64,000 nt of DNA from Mesorhizobium muleiense (GTDB taxonomy: Bacteria > Pseudomonadota > Alphaproteobacteria > Rhizobiales > Rhizobiaceae). The position numbers and the translations under genes are program-made. The stretch covers positions 40,340 to 104,339 of the forward strand of contig NZ_FNEE01000010.1 of assembly GCF_900099905.1 (NCBI RefSeq), given 5' to 3'. Below are positions 25,990-35,021 of this stretch, one piece after another; within the stretch, counting starts at the first letter, position 1, and each line of letters starts with the position of its first letter. The notes under the pieces were generated by a model. That model ran no database searches and was not told the DNA's origin. It saw only the letters and a program-made list of their open reading frames with translations.

Positions 25990-26373
25990 TTGAACATCCG
26001 GCGGAGACGATGGAGCATGCCGTCGGCATTCGCCGCGGTCTATTTGCTCGTCCTCCAGTCGGTGCTTGGCGCATTCGCCTTCGGCATCGGGCCGGATGCT
26101 TCCCAACGCGATGCTTTCGGCAACGTCATCTGCACCCAGGACGGCGCTGCCCAGCGTTCCGGCGGTGATCCGCACCAGCAGCACATGCCGGCTTGCTGCA
26201 TGCCTGGCTGCGGCATGGCTTCGGCTGTCTACGCGCCGCCGCCCGCTGCCGCCACGGTGTCCGGCAATTTTTCCGTCGAAGCCGTTGCGTTTGTGCTGCC
26301 GGCGTTCAGGTATCTCGACTTTGCCCGCGACCGCTCTCCGTCGAATCCGCGCGCGCCTCCGGTGACGGCCTGA
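25990..26373 (+). CDS. Small secreted protein of the copper cluster (DUF2946-like)
   Basis: 127 residues from TTG 25990, seven bases after AGGAGG; an ATG at 26017 is the alternative but lacks a ribosome site. A signal-type hydrophobic segment (FAAVYLLVLQSVLGAFAFG) is followed by FGNVICTQDG, then HQQHMPACCMPGCGMAS, a His/Met/Cys-rich patch suited to Cu binding. Similar small proteins precede copper genes in rhizobia. It is just upstream of PCuAC, YcnI and CopCD genes. Function by context only. Confidence 0.7.
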   Translation: MNIRRRRWSMPSAFAAVYLLVLQSVLGAFAFGIGPDASQRDAFGNVICTQDGAAQRSGGDPHQQHMPACCMPGCGMASAVYAPPPAAATVSGNFSVEAVAFVLPAFRYLDFARDRSPSNPRAPPVTA

Positions 26374-26477
26374 TCCGTCCCAGTTCGCCTTGCGGAATTT
26401 GTCGCGGGCGAATTCGTTCAACATCGAAACTGTTCGCGACCGGCCGACGGCGCGATTTCTCAGTTCCTGGAGCTATC

Positions 26478-27017
26478 ATGTCTCACACTTTTCGCGCGCG
26501 GCCCGGCCGCAACAGCCGCTTCCTGCGCAGCTTCGAGGAGCGACTCGGCGTCACCGTACTCCTCCTCGCCCTGCTGTTCGTCAGCGCCCAGGCCGTTTTC
26601 GCGCATGAGTTCAGGGTTGGCGACCTCGAGATCGTGCATCCCTGGTCGCGCGCCACGCCGCCCGGCGCCAAAGTCGCCGGCGGCTACTTCACCGTGACCA
26701 ACACCGGCAGTTCGCCGGATCGGCTGCTGTCGATCTCCTCCGATGTGTCGGACAGGACCGAACTGCACGAAATGGGCGTCAAGGACGGCGTCATGACCAT
26801 GCGGCCGGTCAGCGGCGGCCTCGAAATCCCGGCCGGCGGCAAGGTCGCGCTAGCTCCCGGCGGTTATCACTTGATGTTTATCGGCCTCAAGCGTCAGCCC
26901 AAACAAGGTGAGACGTTTTCCGCTGCGCTGACCTTCGAAAAGGCTGGCACGGTCGCCGTCGAGTTCACGGTGGAAGGCATGGGCGAAACGGGCGGCATGC
27001 ACGACCATGCCAATTGA
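26478..27017 (+). CDS. Periplasmic copper chaperone PCuAC
   Basis: 179 residues from ATG 26478, after CTGGAGC. A membrane/signal segment (VTVLLLALLFVSAQAVFA) precedes the mature domain, which starts HEFRVGDLEIVHPWSRATPP. Copper ligands follow the family pattern: TELHEMGVKDGVMTM and GGYHLMFIGL. A His-containing tail (GGMHDHAN) is present. The family delivers Cu(I) to cytochrome oxidase and related sites in the periplasm. Followed by the ycnI-like gene after 39 bases. Confidence 0.94.
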   Translation: MSHTFRARPGRNSRFLRSFEERLGVTVLLLALLFVSAQAVFAHEFRVGDLEIVHPWSRATPPGAKVAGGYFTVTNTGSSPDRLLSISSDVSDRTELHEMGVKDGVMTMRPVSGGLEIPAGGKVALAPGGYHLMFIGLKRQPKQGETFSAALTFEKAGTVAVEFTVEGMGETGGMHDHAN

Positions 27018-27056
27018 TCCGGCCAGATCCGCTCAATTCAAACTCGAGGAACCATC

Positions 27057-27575
27057 ATGAACAATTATCTTCTGTCGGCCGGCGTGTTTTTCGTCCTGGG
27101 GACAAGTGCTGCCTTTGCCCAAATTACGCTGGAAGCGCAGGAGGCGGCGGTCGGTTCGACCTACAAGGCCGTCCTGCGCGTGCCGCATGGCTGTGAAGGC
27201 AAGGCGACGACCGCCGTGCGCGTGCAGATCCCGGAGGGAGTGATTTCAGTGAAGCCGATGCCGAAGGCCGGCTGGACGCTGCAGGTCAAGAACGGCAGAT
27301 ACGAGAAATCCTATCAGCTCCATGGTCAAGAGGTGTCCAGCGGCGTCAAGGAAGTGAATTGGAGCGGCGGCAGCCTGCCGGACGAATTCTACGACGAATT
27401 CGTCTTCCGCGGCACACTGGCGGCGGATCTGCCGGCAGGCCAAACGCTCTACTTCCCGGTGGTGCAGGAATGCGAAGGCGCCGCCGAACGCTGGATCGAG
27501 ATTCCAGCGGCCGGCCAGGATGAGGACGCGCTGGAATATCCGGCGCCCGGCCTCAAGCTTGCGCCGAAGCAATGA
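27057..27575 (+). CDS. YcnI family (DUF1775) copper-associated protein
   Basis: 172 residues with signal peptide ending GTSAAFA. The DUF1775 fold is clear: VGSTYKAVLRVPHGCEGKATT, KPMPKAGWTLQ, VNWSGGSLPDEFYDEFVFRG, and YFPVVQECEGAAERW. In characterised YcnI the mature protein begins with a His that binds Cu(II). Here the residue after the predicted cleavage site is Gln (QITLEAQ), so that ligand is missing. Sits between PCuAC and the CopCD fusion. Confidence 0.92.
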   Translation: MNNYLLSAGVFFVLGTSAAFAQITLEAQEAAVGSTYKAVLRVPHGCEGKATTAVRVQIPEGVISVKPMPKAGWTLQVKNGRYEKSYQLHGQEVSSGVKEVNWSGGSLPDEFYDEFVFRGTLAADLPAGQTLYFPVVQECEGAAERWIEIPAAGQDEDALEYPAPGLKLAPKQ

Positions 27576-27630
27576 TTTTTTGGCGGCGCGCCTTGTTCGA
27601 AAGAGCGCGCCGCTGTTTTTGTGCCGTGAC

Positions 27631-29256
27631 ATGAGTGCTGCATCCCTGCTGCGAACGGTCTGCACAACCGGCCGATTTGCGATCTGCCTGCTGGCTGCGA
27701 TCGTGCTGCTTGCCGCCATTGCCGCGCCAGGTCAGGCCTTCGCCCACGCGGCGCTGGTCACAACCGAGCCGACGGACGGCGCCGTGCTGGCGCAGAGCCC
27801 CGCGCAGTTCTCGCTGACCTTCAGCGAGCCGGTGTCACCGCTGATGCTGACCTTGGTGCGGCCCGATGGAACGCCGGTTCCGCTGACATCCTTTCGGCTC
27901 AATGGCCAGACGCTCGACATCGACAATCCGCAACGGCTCGGATCCGGCACCCATGTGCTGAGCTGGCGGGTGATCTCCGCCGATGGCCATCCGGTCGGCG
28001 GCTCGGTGCTGTTTTCGATCGGCGCGCCGAGTGCGGCGCCGGCCGTCGCCGAAGCTGTCGACCGGGGTCTGAGGTCGGCAATCTGGATCGGCAAGGTCTT
28101 TCTCTATGTCGGCCTGTTTCTCGGCGTCGGCGGCGCCTTTGCCATCGCCTGGCTGGCGAAGGGCGAGCGTTCCGGCCGGCGCTTCGTCATCGCCGCGATC
28201 CTGTGCGGCCTCGTCGCGGCGCCGTTGTCGCTCGGCTTGCAGGGACTGGACGCGCTCGGCGCACCGTTCGTCCGGCTGGCGCAGCCAGGCGTCTGGCAGG
28301 CCGGGCTCGCCACCAGCTTCGGCTGGACGGTGCTGATCGCGCTGGTGGCGCTCGGGCTTGGCCTGCTGTCGCTGGTCGGGCCGCGCGGCGGCGCAAAACT
28401 GTTTGCCGTTGCAGGCCTGGCCGGTATCGGTGCCGCCCTTGCCGCCAGCGGGCATGCAAGTGCCGCCGAACCGCAATGGCTGACACGGCCGATGGTGTTT
28501 CTGCACGGCGCCGGCATCGCGTTCTGGGCCGGGGCGCTGGCGCCGCTCGGTCTCACTATCAGGCGGAAGCCGGCCGAGGCCGCGCCTTTCCTGCGTCGGT
28601 TTTCCCAGGCGATCCTGCATGTCGTGGCCGTGCTTGTGGCCACCGGCTTCGTGCTGGCTGTCATCCAGGTACAGGCGCCCGCAGCTTTGCTCGAGACCGC
28701 CTATGGCCGGCTGCTGCTGGTCAAGCTGGCGCTGCTGTTCATTCTGTTCATTCTGGCCGCCATCAACCGCTGGAAGCTGACCGGTCCCGCGGAAGCGGGA
28801 GAGACGGAAGTACAGAAGAGGCTGGTCCGCTCGATCGGCATTGAGATGCTGATCGTTCTGGCGATATTCGGCGTTGCCGCCGGCTGGCGCTTCACGCCGC
28901 CGCCACGCGCCCTGGCGATCGCAGCGGCGCAGCCGGCTTCGGTGCATATCCACACGCCGAAGGCGATGGCCGACCTCAGCATCACGCCCGGCCATGTCGG
29001 GCCGGTTGCCGCCTCGATCGTCATCATGACCGGGGATTTCGGCCCGCTCGATGCTGAGCAAGTGACGCTGGTGCTGTCAAAACCCGATGCCGGGATCGAG
29101 CCGATCAAACGCGCGGCGGCAAAGCCAGGCGACGGCACCTGGCGTGTCGACGATCTCGTCGTCCCGGTTCCCGGCCGATGGACGGCGCGGCTCGATATCC
29201 TCATCTCGGATTTCGAGATGGTGAAGATAGAGGCGCCGATCGACATCAGGCCGTGA
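27631..29256 (+). CDS. CopC-CopD-YtkA fusion, copper resistance/import membrane protein
   Basis: 541 residues from ATG 27631. After a signal segment, CopC begins HAALVTTEPTDGAVL, with ligands again in ISADGHPVGGSV (about residues 37-130). The CopD body has about eight helices with WLTRPMVFLHGAGIAFWAGAL and a late AINRWKLTGP loop. A C-terminal ~100-residue YtkA/FixH-like domain (ADLSITPGHVGPVAASIVI) completes the protein. It resembles B. subtilis YcnJ. Probably moves copper across the inner membrane. Two decayed copies of part of its gene lie near 60.1 and 63.1 kb. Confidence 0.93.
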   Translation: MSAASLLRTVCTTGRFAICLLAAIVLLAAIAAPGQAFAHAALVTTEPTDGAVLAQSPAQFSLTFSEPVSPLMLTLVRPDGTPVPLTSFRLNGQTLDIDNPQRLGSGTHVLSWRVISADGHPVGGSVLFSIGAPSAAPAVAEAVDRGLRSAIWIGKVFLYVGLFLGVGGAFAIAWLAKGERSGRRFVIAAILCGLVAAPLSLGLQGLDALGAPFVRLAQPGVWQAGLATSFGWTVLIALVALGLGLLSLVGPRGGAKLFAVAGLAGIGAALAASGHASAAEPQWLTRPMVFLHGAGIAFWAGALAPLGLTIRRKPAEAAPFLRRFSQAILHVVAVLVATGFVLAVIQVQAPAALLETAYGRLLLVKLALLFILFILAAINRWKLTGPAEAGETEVQKRLVRSIGIEMLIVLAIFGVAAGWRFTPPPRALAIAAAQPASVHIHTPKAMADLSITPGHVGPVAASIVIMTGDFGPLDAEQVTLVLSKPDAGIEPIKRAAAKPGDGTWRVDDLVVPVPGRWTARLDILISDFEMVKIEAPIDIRP

Positions 29257-29401
29257 GGACAAGCTGCAACACAATTCGGCGAGTGCGGTTGACGCGGCCC
29301 TGAAGGCCCGTCAATCATCCGGCAAGAATGGCATCCCGACAAGAATGGTCGTCGCCACAAATCGCGGCCTCAACAAAAGATCCGAAAGCAGGGAAGAAAC
29401 G

Positions 29402-30829
29402 ATGGAAAAAGCCGAAATCGGCCTGATCGGCCTTGGCACGATGGGCTCCAACCTGGCGCTCAACATCGCCGAGAAGGGGCACCGCATAGCCGTTTTCAAC
29501 CGCACCGCGGCACGCACCGACGCCTTTGTCGAGAATGCCGGGGCGCTGAAGAACATGGTGGTGCCGTGCTACAGCCTGGAGGAACTCGCCGCCGCCATCC
29601 GGCCGCCGCGGCCGATCATCATCATGGTGCTGGCCGGCAAGCCGGTCGACGAGCAGATCGCGGCACTGCGCGGCGTGCTGTCGGCCAACGACATCGTCAT
29701 CGACGCCGGCAATGCCAATTTCCGCGACACGATGCGGCGCTTCTCCGAGCTTTCCGGTTCGGGTCTCACCTTCATCGGCATGGGCGTGTCCGGTGGCGAG
29801 GAGGGCGCGCGCCATGGACCGTCGATCATGGTCGGCGGCACCGAAGAGTCCTGGAAACGCGTCGAAAAGGTGCTGACCGCCATTTCGGCAAAGTTCAGGG
29901 ACGAGCCCTGTGCGGCATGGCTTGGCACCGATGGCGCCGGGCATTTCGTCAAGACCATCCACAACGGCATCGAATATGCCGACATGCAGATGATCGCCGA
30001 GATCTACGGCATCTTGCGCGACGGCTTAAGCATGGGGCCGAAGCAGATCGCGCAGGTGTTTGCCGGCTGGAACAAGGGCCGGCTCAACTCCTATCTGATC
30101 GAGATCACCGCCAAGGTGCTGGCCGCCGACGATCCGAAGACAGGCAAGCCGGTGGTGGATCTCATCCTCGACCGCGCCGGCCAGAAGGGCACCGGCAAAT
30201 GGTCGGTGATCGAGGCGCAGCAGCTCGGCATTCCGGCCACCGCAATCGAGGCCGCGGTGGCGGCGCGCGTGCTGTCGTCGATCAAGGACGAGCGCCTGGC
30301 CGCCGAAAAGGCCTATGGCACAGGCGGCGTGACCAGGATTTCCGGAGACAAGGACGCGCTTCTTGGCGATCTCGAACTGGCGCTGTTCGCCGGCAAGATA
30401 TCAGCCTATGCGCAAGGCTTCGCGGTGATGAGCGGCGCGTCGAAGGAATTCAACTGGGACCTGCCGATGCCGACCATCGCCAAGATCTGGCGGGCAGGCT
30501 GCATCATCCGCTCGCAATTGCTGGACACGATGGCGGAAGCCTTCGGCACCGGCGGGGCGGCCACCAATCTTTTGATGGCACCGGCCTTCATAGCGATGAT
30601 GCAGGAAGCGCATCCATCGCTGCGGCGCATCGTGGCAAGGGCGTCGGAAGCCGGCTCGCCGGTGCCGGCGCTGTCGTCGGCGCTCGCCTATTTCGACAGC
30701 TACCGCCAGGGCCGCGGCACCTCGAACCTGATCCAGGCGCAACGCGATTTCTTCGGCGCGCACGGCTTCGAACGCATCGATGGGCCGGGCGCTTTCCATG
30801 GCCCGTGGGGCAGCGGAGCGGCAGCTTAG
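29402..30829 (+). CDS. gnd: 6-phosphogluconate dehydrogenase, decarboxylating
   Basis: 475 residues from ATG 29402, after AGGGAAG. NADP site GLIGLGTMGSNLALN, substrate motif GMGVSGGEEGARHGPSIM, and the catalytic lysine region GHFVKTIHNGIEYADMQMI are all intact. C-terminal helical domain ends GPGAFHGPWG. Converts 6-phosphogluconate to ribulose 5-phosphate, CO2 and NADPH in the oxidative pentose phosphate pathway. Stands alone, downstream of the copper cluster and just left of an A+T-rich insert. Confidence 0.97.
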   Translation: MEKAEIGLIGLGTMGSNLALNIAEKGHRIAVFNRTAARTDAFVENAGALKNMVVPCYSLEELAAAIRPPRPIIIMVLAGKPVDEQIAALRGVLSANDIVIDAGNANFRDTMRRFSELSGSGLTFIGMGVSGGEEGARHGPSIMVGGTEESWKRVEKVLTAISAKFRDEPCAAWLGTDGAGHFVKTIHNGIEYADMQMIAEIYGILRDGLSMGPKQIAQVFAGWNKGRLNSYLIEITAKVLAADDPKTGKPVVDLILDRAGQKGTGKWSVIEAQQLGIPATAIEAAVAARVLSSIKDERLAAEKAYGTGGVTRISGDKDALLGDLELALFAGKISAYAQGFAVMSGASKEFNWDLPMPTIAKIWRAGCIIRSQLLDTMAEAFGTGGAATNLLMAPAFIAMMQEAHPSLRRIVARASEAGSPVPALSSALAYFDSYRQGRGTSNLIQAQRDFFGAHGFERIDGPGAFHGPWGSGAAA

Positions 30830-30960
30830 CGCCTCATGTCAGTCACTCCCGATCGGCCGCGGGCTTCCTGAAACCTGTCATTCACTGAGCCGGTCATTGA
30901 GACCAATTCGATTGCCGACGGGCTCATTCCCAGCTATCGAAGAAAATGGGGGCAAGTTTA

Positions 30961-32346
30961 ATGGCAAAAGAAGAAATTGGCGCCGTGGACGTTGTGGCGG
31001 ACGGCGAATTGGATTCAGCGACTACTGTTGCAGAAGCAATCCAGGCGATAATTGAGGAGTTTGACGTCCAGCCGGTCCTATTCGTCGGCTCGGGTCTACC
31101 TCGCCGGTACATGGGAGCGCCGGACTGGGAGGGCGCCCTTAGGTATGCCCTCGACACTGTCGGCAATCGCGCGCAGCCGTATTCTTATTTCGTTCAGAAG
31201 TTCGGGGATGACAAAGTCAGGATCGGTACCGCGATAGCCGATCTGATCTTCGAATGGGCATGGAGTGACGGCAGGGAGCGTTTCGACCCCGCGCTTTTCC
31301 AGGGCACAGACAGACACGTGTTCATGAAGTCGATAGTCGCGGAGCATCTAAATAAGATTACGCCGTCCGATCGGCGCGGTCTTGCGGCGGAGTATAGTGA
31401 AGAGATATCCGCGTTGAGGGATATACGCCCCCACGCCATCATCACCACCAACTACGATTCCATGATCGAGCTGATCTTTGAAGGCTACGAGCCTATCGTC
31501 GGGCGTGGGGTCCTTCGGTACGACCTCAATTCGTTTGGCGAAATCTTCCATATTCATGGCATGACCGAAGATCCGCAGAGCCTCGTTCTCACCAGCGCCG
31601 ACTATGAAAACTGGCACAAGCAGAGCCGGTACTTCGCTGCGAAACTCCTGACGTACTTTGTCGAACATCCGGTCTTCATTTTTGGCTATGGCCTGGGCGA
31701 TCCGAATGTCCGAACACTGCTTCAGGACATCGGACGGATTGTAGCGGACGAAAGTGGATTGGTAGGTAACGTCGCCCAGGTGGTTTGGCATGCCGAACTC
31801 AAAGCCGGTCCGTGGCAGTCCGAGGTGGCCATCGACGACGAAGATGATGGTCGACAATACAGGCTACGCGTCTTCAATGTTTCATCTCTGAAGGAGGTTT
31901 TCGAGTTGCTGTCCGCAAGGCACGAGCTGAAACAGGTCAATCCGGCCCTGCTACGCGCCCTCGCCGCAAGATTGATGAAACTCACGCGCAAAGACATTCC
32001 CCGTGGAACTGTGGAGGTGGACTATACCACCCTGGAAAAGGTAGCTCAGGACGACGAACAGCTCCCTCGTATGCTCGGTCTAACCTTGGCTGACACCGAC
32101 AACAAAACGCATCCCTTCACGCTCACCCAAGTCGCGGACGAACTCAAGCTCAAGGGATGGAACGCCCTGAATCCGGTCATTAGAAAGATCAAGGATGAGA
32201 AAGGAATAGACTTGCGAGCCTCTGACAATTGCTACCACGAGCGGATTAAGACGGGGAAAAAGTCGGCGACGAGGAAATGGTCGCATGATGCAGTCGGGCT
32301 GTTCTGCAATGTGCTCGCGGGTAAGGAGTACAAGCTGCGGGATTGA
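30961..32346 (+). CDS. SIR2-like domain protein (putative NADase, anti-phage defence)
   Basis: 461 residues from ATG 30961 (after GGGGG); ATG 30946 is possible. SIR2-2 motifs: FVGSG (41-45), AIITTNYDSMIE with N164, FHIHG with H199, and FIFGYGLGDPNV (239-250). N164 and H199 correspond to the catalytic pair of SIR2 NADases such as ThsA. There are no zinc cysteines of true sirtuins, so deacetylase activity is unlikely. A C-terminal ~90-residue stretch (FTLTQVADELKLKGWNALNPV) may be a winged helix. Base composition is A+T-richer than its neighbours, suggesting recent transfer. Paired with a nuclease gene. Confidence 0.85.
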   Translation: MAKEEIGAVDVVADGELDSATTVAEAIQAIIEEFDVQPVLFVGSGLPRRYMGAPDWEGALRYALDTVGNRAQPYSYFVQKFGDDKVRIGTAIADLIFEWAWSDGRERFDPALFQGTDRHVFMKSIVAEHLNKITPSDRRGLAAEYSEEISALRDIRPHAIITTNYDSMIELIFEGYEPIVGRGVLRYDLNSFGEIFHIHGMTEDPQSLVLTSADYENWHKQSRYFAAKLLTYFVEHPVFIFGYGLGDPNVRTLLQDIGRIVADESGLVGNVAQVVWHAELKAGPWQSEVAIDDEDDGRQYRLRVFNVSSLKEVFELLSARHELKQVNPALLRALAARLMKLTRKDIPRGTVEVDYTTLEKVAQDDEQLPRMLGLTLADTDNKTHPFTLTQVADELKLKGWNALNPVIRKIKDEKGIDLRASDNCYHERIKTGKKSATRKWSHDAVGLFCNVLAGKEYKLRD

Positions 32347-32525
32347 TTCATTTCGTCCCATTTTTAATCCGTATCAGAATCAGCACAGCGTTAAACGACT
32401 GCGTTTGGAAGCAGAACGGCGCCTCAAGAGGCAGCCTGGAAAGCAGGTTTCAAGTCGACTGCCGTAGTATGGATTTGAAAACGGGAAATCTGGCGCCGCA
32501 ACCCAATGCTTGGTGAGATCTGCCA

Positions 32526-33434
32526 ATGATCGACTGCAAAGAAATCCCTGACGGCGATGCTTGGGAGGCGTTTTGTCGAGACTATCTCGTAGCCCTAGGC
32601 CTGGTCGTCGAAATTCCACCTGCCAAAGGGCCAGATGGCGGCCTCGATCTCTTGGTCAAAGAACAGCTGCGCGGTTCTCTTGCGTCTCGGCCATTTACTT
32701 GGCTCGTTAGCTGCAAACACTACGCAACTAGTGGGAAGTCAGTCGGAACCGCTGACGAAATCAACATCACCGATCGCCTAGAGCAGCATGGAGCGGATGG
32801 CTTCATCGGGTTCTATTCTACCATGGCAAGCGCTGCGCTCGTCACGAGGCTTAAAGAGCTTCGCGACCAAAAGAAAATAGAATCCTACGAGATCTATGAC
32901 GGCACGCGAATTGAAAATGGTTTTCATGACGCTGGGCTGTCCGGAGTTCTCTTACAGCACCTTCCCAAAAGTCACACGTCTCTACGGCCCATCCACCCGC
33001 TGCTGGGCCGGTATCAGCCTCTACCTTGTGACGTCTGCGGAAAGGACCTGCTTAAGGCTAGCGTAACAAAAGAGACACTAGGGAACATAACCTTTGCGAC
33101 CCGCTACGGCATTGGCGACGAACCCATCATCGAGAGCGTTCACTTTGTATGCAAAGGCGAATGCGACCAGCGTATGGATCATCTTATCCATAACCGCGGC
33201 CTCACTACGGCGTGGGACGACATTTCTGATTACTGCAATCCACTGATTTTCATACGCCGGATCACGGGGTACACCAATCAGATGAGAACAGCTCCCAACT
33301 CTTACGCGAACGCAGCGCACGACAGGCTGATCAACTTTTACATCACTTTAAGTCAGCGAACCCTTCGGCAGACCAATGGGGAGGATCGGAAGGCACTCAT
33401 TGATGCCATCGAGCTTGAAGGACTAGGCGTGTGA
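32526..33434 (+). CDS. Mrr-like PD-(D/E)xK endonuclease with a zinc-binding segment
   Basis: 302 residues from ATG 32526. The N-terminal restriction-endonuclease-like core reads AWEAFCRDYLVALG, GPDGGLDLLV (D41), WLVSCKHYA (K64), then EINITDRLEQHGADGFIGFYS, the order of Mrr-type nucleases. The usual Q/E two residues before the lysine is Ser62, which is unusual. C169-x2-C172 and C210-x3-C214 could bind zinc. Follows the SIR2 gene by 179 bases on the same strand in the same A+T-richer segment, so a two-gene defence unit is likely. Confidence 0.8.
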   Translation: MIDCKEIPDGDAWEAFCRDYLVALGLVVEIPPAKGPDGGLDLLVKEQLRGSLASRPFTWLVSCKHYATSGKSVGTADEINITDRLEQHGADGFIGFYSTMASAALVTRLKELRDQKKIESYEIYDGTRIENGFHDAGLSGVLLQHLPKSHTSLRPIHPLLGRYQPLPCDVCGKDLLKASVTKETLGNITFATRYGIGDEPIIESVHFVCKGECDQRMDHLIHNRGLTTAWDDISDYCNPLIFIRRITGYTNQMRTAPNSYANAAHDRLINFYITLSQRTLRQTNGEDRKALIDAIELEGLGV

Positions 33435-33690
33435 CTGCCGTCTCAATTTGGTTGGTGCTCTATAGAAATCGAGATGAAGCCCTGAGACGCGGGTAACTAT
33501 CAGACCCTTTACGTCGTGGGGGAACCAGTCATGGCGGTCGCAAACATAACGGCGGCTTTGTTCGGAATTTGGACCCGATTGCGGACTGTCAACTTGCGGC
33601 CCCATAGCTGTCGACTAGACTAAGCACGCCCGGCCTCCCATTCAACACTATCAGGATTGGCTTACCATCCACTTAGCAAGGCGTTGATAC

Positions 33691-34980
33691 CTAAACATCA
33701 GTTTTGCTGCCGACCTCCCATTCTGGCCAGGGAAGCATGAAGAAGGCGACCATGGCCAGCAGGCACGCCGCGGCGATGAACGCGAAGACAGCAGCGAATT
33801 GATTGACGCTAAACGTGCTCGCGGTGGACGCCACCCATCCAGTTGCGCCCTGCAAGATGGCAACGCCGAGGAATGCAGCTGTGTTCAGAATTCCGAATGC
33901 CCGGCCGACGACCTGAGGATCATATGCACTCTTAGTGTCTGCGAACTGCAGGATCGTGAAGCCGGTGAGCGCCCCAAGCGCAACGCACATCGTGGCATCG
34001 ACGATCCAGTTGGCGGAGATTGCAAGGATAAGGAAAATCCCGGCGGAAGTGGCCATGCTCGCGCAGATCAGGTATCGCCGTGAGCGTCCTTTCGCCCGCA
34101 CCAGACCGAATAGCGGTGGGCCAACCAAGGTCGCGACCGACGAGGCGAGAAGCACATTCCCGACGCCCGTCAGTGTGAAGCCGTGTCGCTCCATGAACAA
34201 GGGTGTGGCCCACAGGCCCCTCAGCGCGATGTAGGACGGATAGCCAACGAGCGCGAGCGCAACGATGCCCTTGGTCTGCCGTTCTTTCAAGATTGCAAGC
34301 GTCTCTCGAATTGCGCCTGCGATGTCGCCTGAGTTCTTGCCGTGATCATCCCGAACGAGGACCAGGATGCAGACCAAGTTTGCCGCCGCAACGACGCCTG
34401 TCACCACAAAAGCGCTGCGCCAGCCCCAATGTTCGACTACCCATGCCAGCGGCGTGCCAGTGGCCAGTAACCCAAGGCCGCTGAAGCTGAGAACCAAGCC
34501 CGATACTCGGGCAAAACTCTTTTCAGAAAAATGTTTGCTTACAAAGAACAGCGATCCCACAAAGGCTGGTGCGCAGCCGATGCCAATGAGCAACTGCCCC
34601 AGCATCAAAACCGGGAAGCCGGTTGCAATGAACGACAGGAGCGCTCCCGCTACTGCAAGGAGGAAAGCCGAACCAACGGTCTTTCTCACGCCATAAAGGT
34701 CAAGCGCTAGGCCCATCGGGATCTGGGCGAGGGCAAAGGACAGATGGAAGGCGCCGGCGTAGATGCCGAGTTCTTCGGTCGAGAGTCCGAATTCACGTTG
34801 CAGTCCGGGGGCGACGATGGCCGCAATAGTACGAAACACCTGACTCATCGCAGCCACGCCAACAAGCGTCGCGAGCATGACTCCGGCCGCACCGGCCTTG
34901 TCTGCGTTGAATACTTTCAGCCTACCGCCCTCCTTCCGGCCAAGCCGCAATGCGATCGATAACCTGGTATCCCGTTGCAC
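33691..34980 (-). CDS. Major facilitator superfamily transporter
   Basis: About 409-429 residues with twelve predicted helices. The loop 2-3 motif is LALDLYGVRKTVGS (a G-x3-D-x-x-G-R-R variant), and PLAWVVEHWGWRSAFVVTG is typical of helix 5. The open frame begins with GTG 34980, but the only strong ribosome site, AAGGAGG, lies eight bases before a CTG at 34920 (LKVFNADKAG), so a CTG or later start is quite possible. Substrate unknown. No neighbouring pathway gene on this strand clarifies it. Confidence 0.88.
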   Translation of the reverse strand: MQRDTRLSIALRLGRKEGGRLKVFNADKAGAAGVMLATLVGVAAMSQVFRTIAAIVAPGLQREFGLSTEELGIYAGAFHLSFALAQIPMGLALDLYGVRKTVGSAFLLAVAGALLSFIATGFPVLMLGQLLIGIGCAPAFVGSLFFVSKHFSEKSFARVSGLVLSFSGLGLLATGTPLAWVVEHWGWRSAFVVTGVVAAANLVCILVLVRDDHGKNSGDIAGAIRETLAILKERQTKGIVALALVGYPSYIALRGLWATPLFMERHGFTLTGVGNVLLASSVATLVGPPLFGLVRAKGRSRRYLICASMATSAGIFLILAISANWIVDATMCVALGALTGFTILQFADTKSAYDPQVVGRAFGILNTAAFLGVAILQGATGWVASTASTFSVNQFAAVFAFIAAACLLAMVAFFMLPWPEWEVGSKTDV

Positions 34981-35021
34981 CTAGGGGCAAATCTCTCCCA
35001 TGGGAATGCGGCCTCGTCTGC

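Noticed and set aside
30961..32346. SIR2 protein considered as a protein deacetylase
   Set aside because: The zinc-binding cysteines of true sirtuins are missing, and the layout fits SIR2-like NADases.
32526..33434. Nuclease gene considered part of a restriction-modification system
   Set aside because: No methyltransferase or specificity gene is present nearby.
33435..33690. Gap after the nuclease gene searched for an att site or a tRNA
   Set aside because: No tRNA-like fold and no matching direct repeat at the left edge of the A+T-rich insert could be seen.
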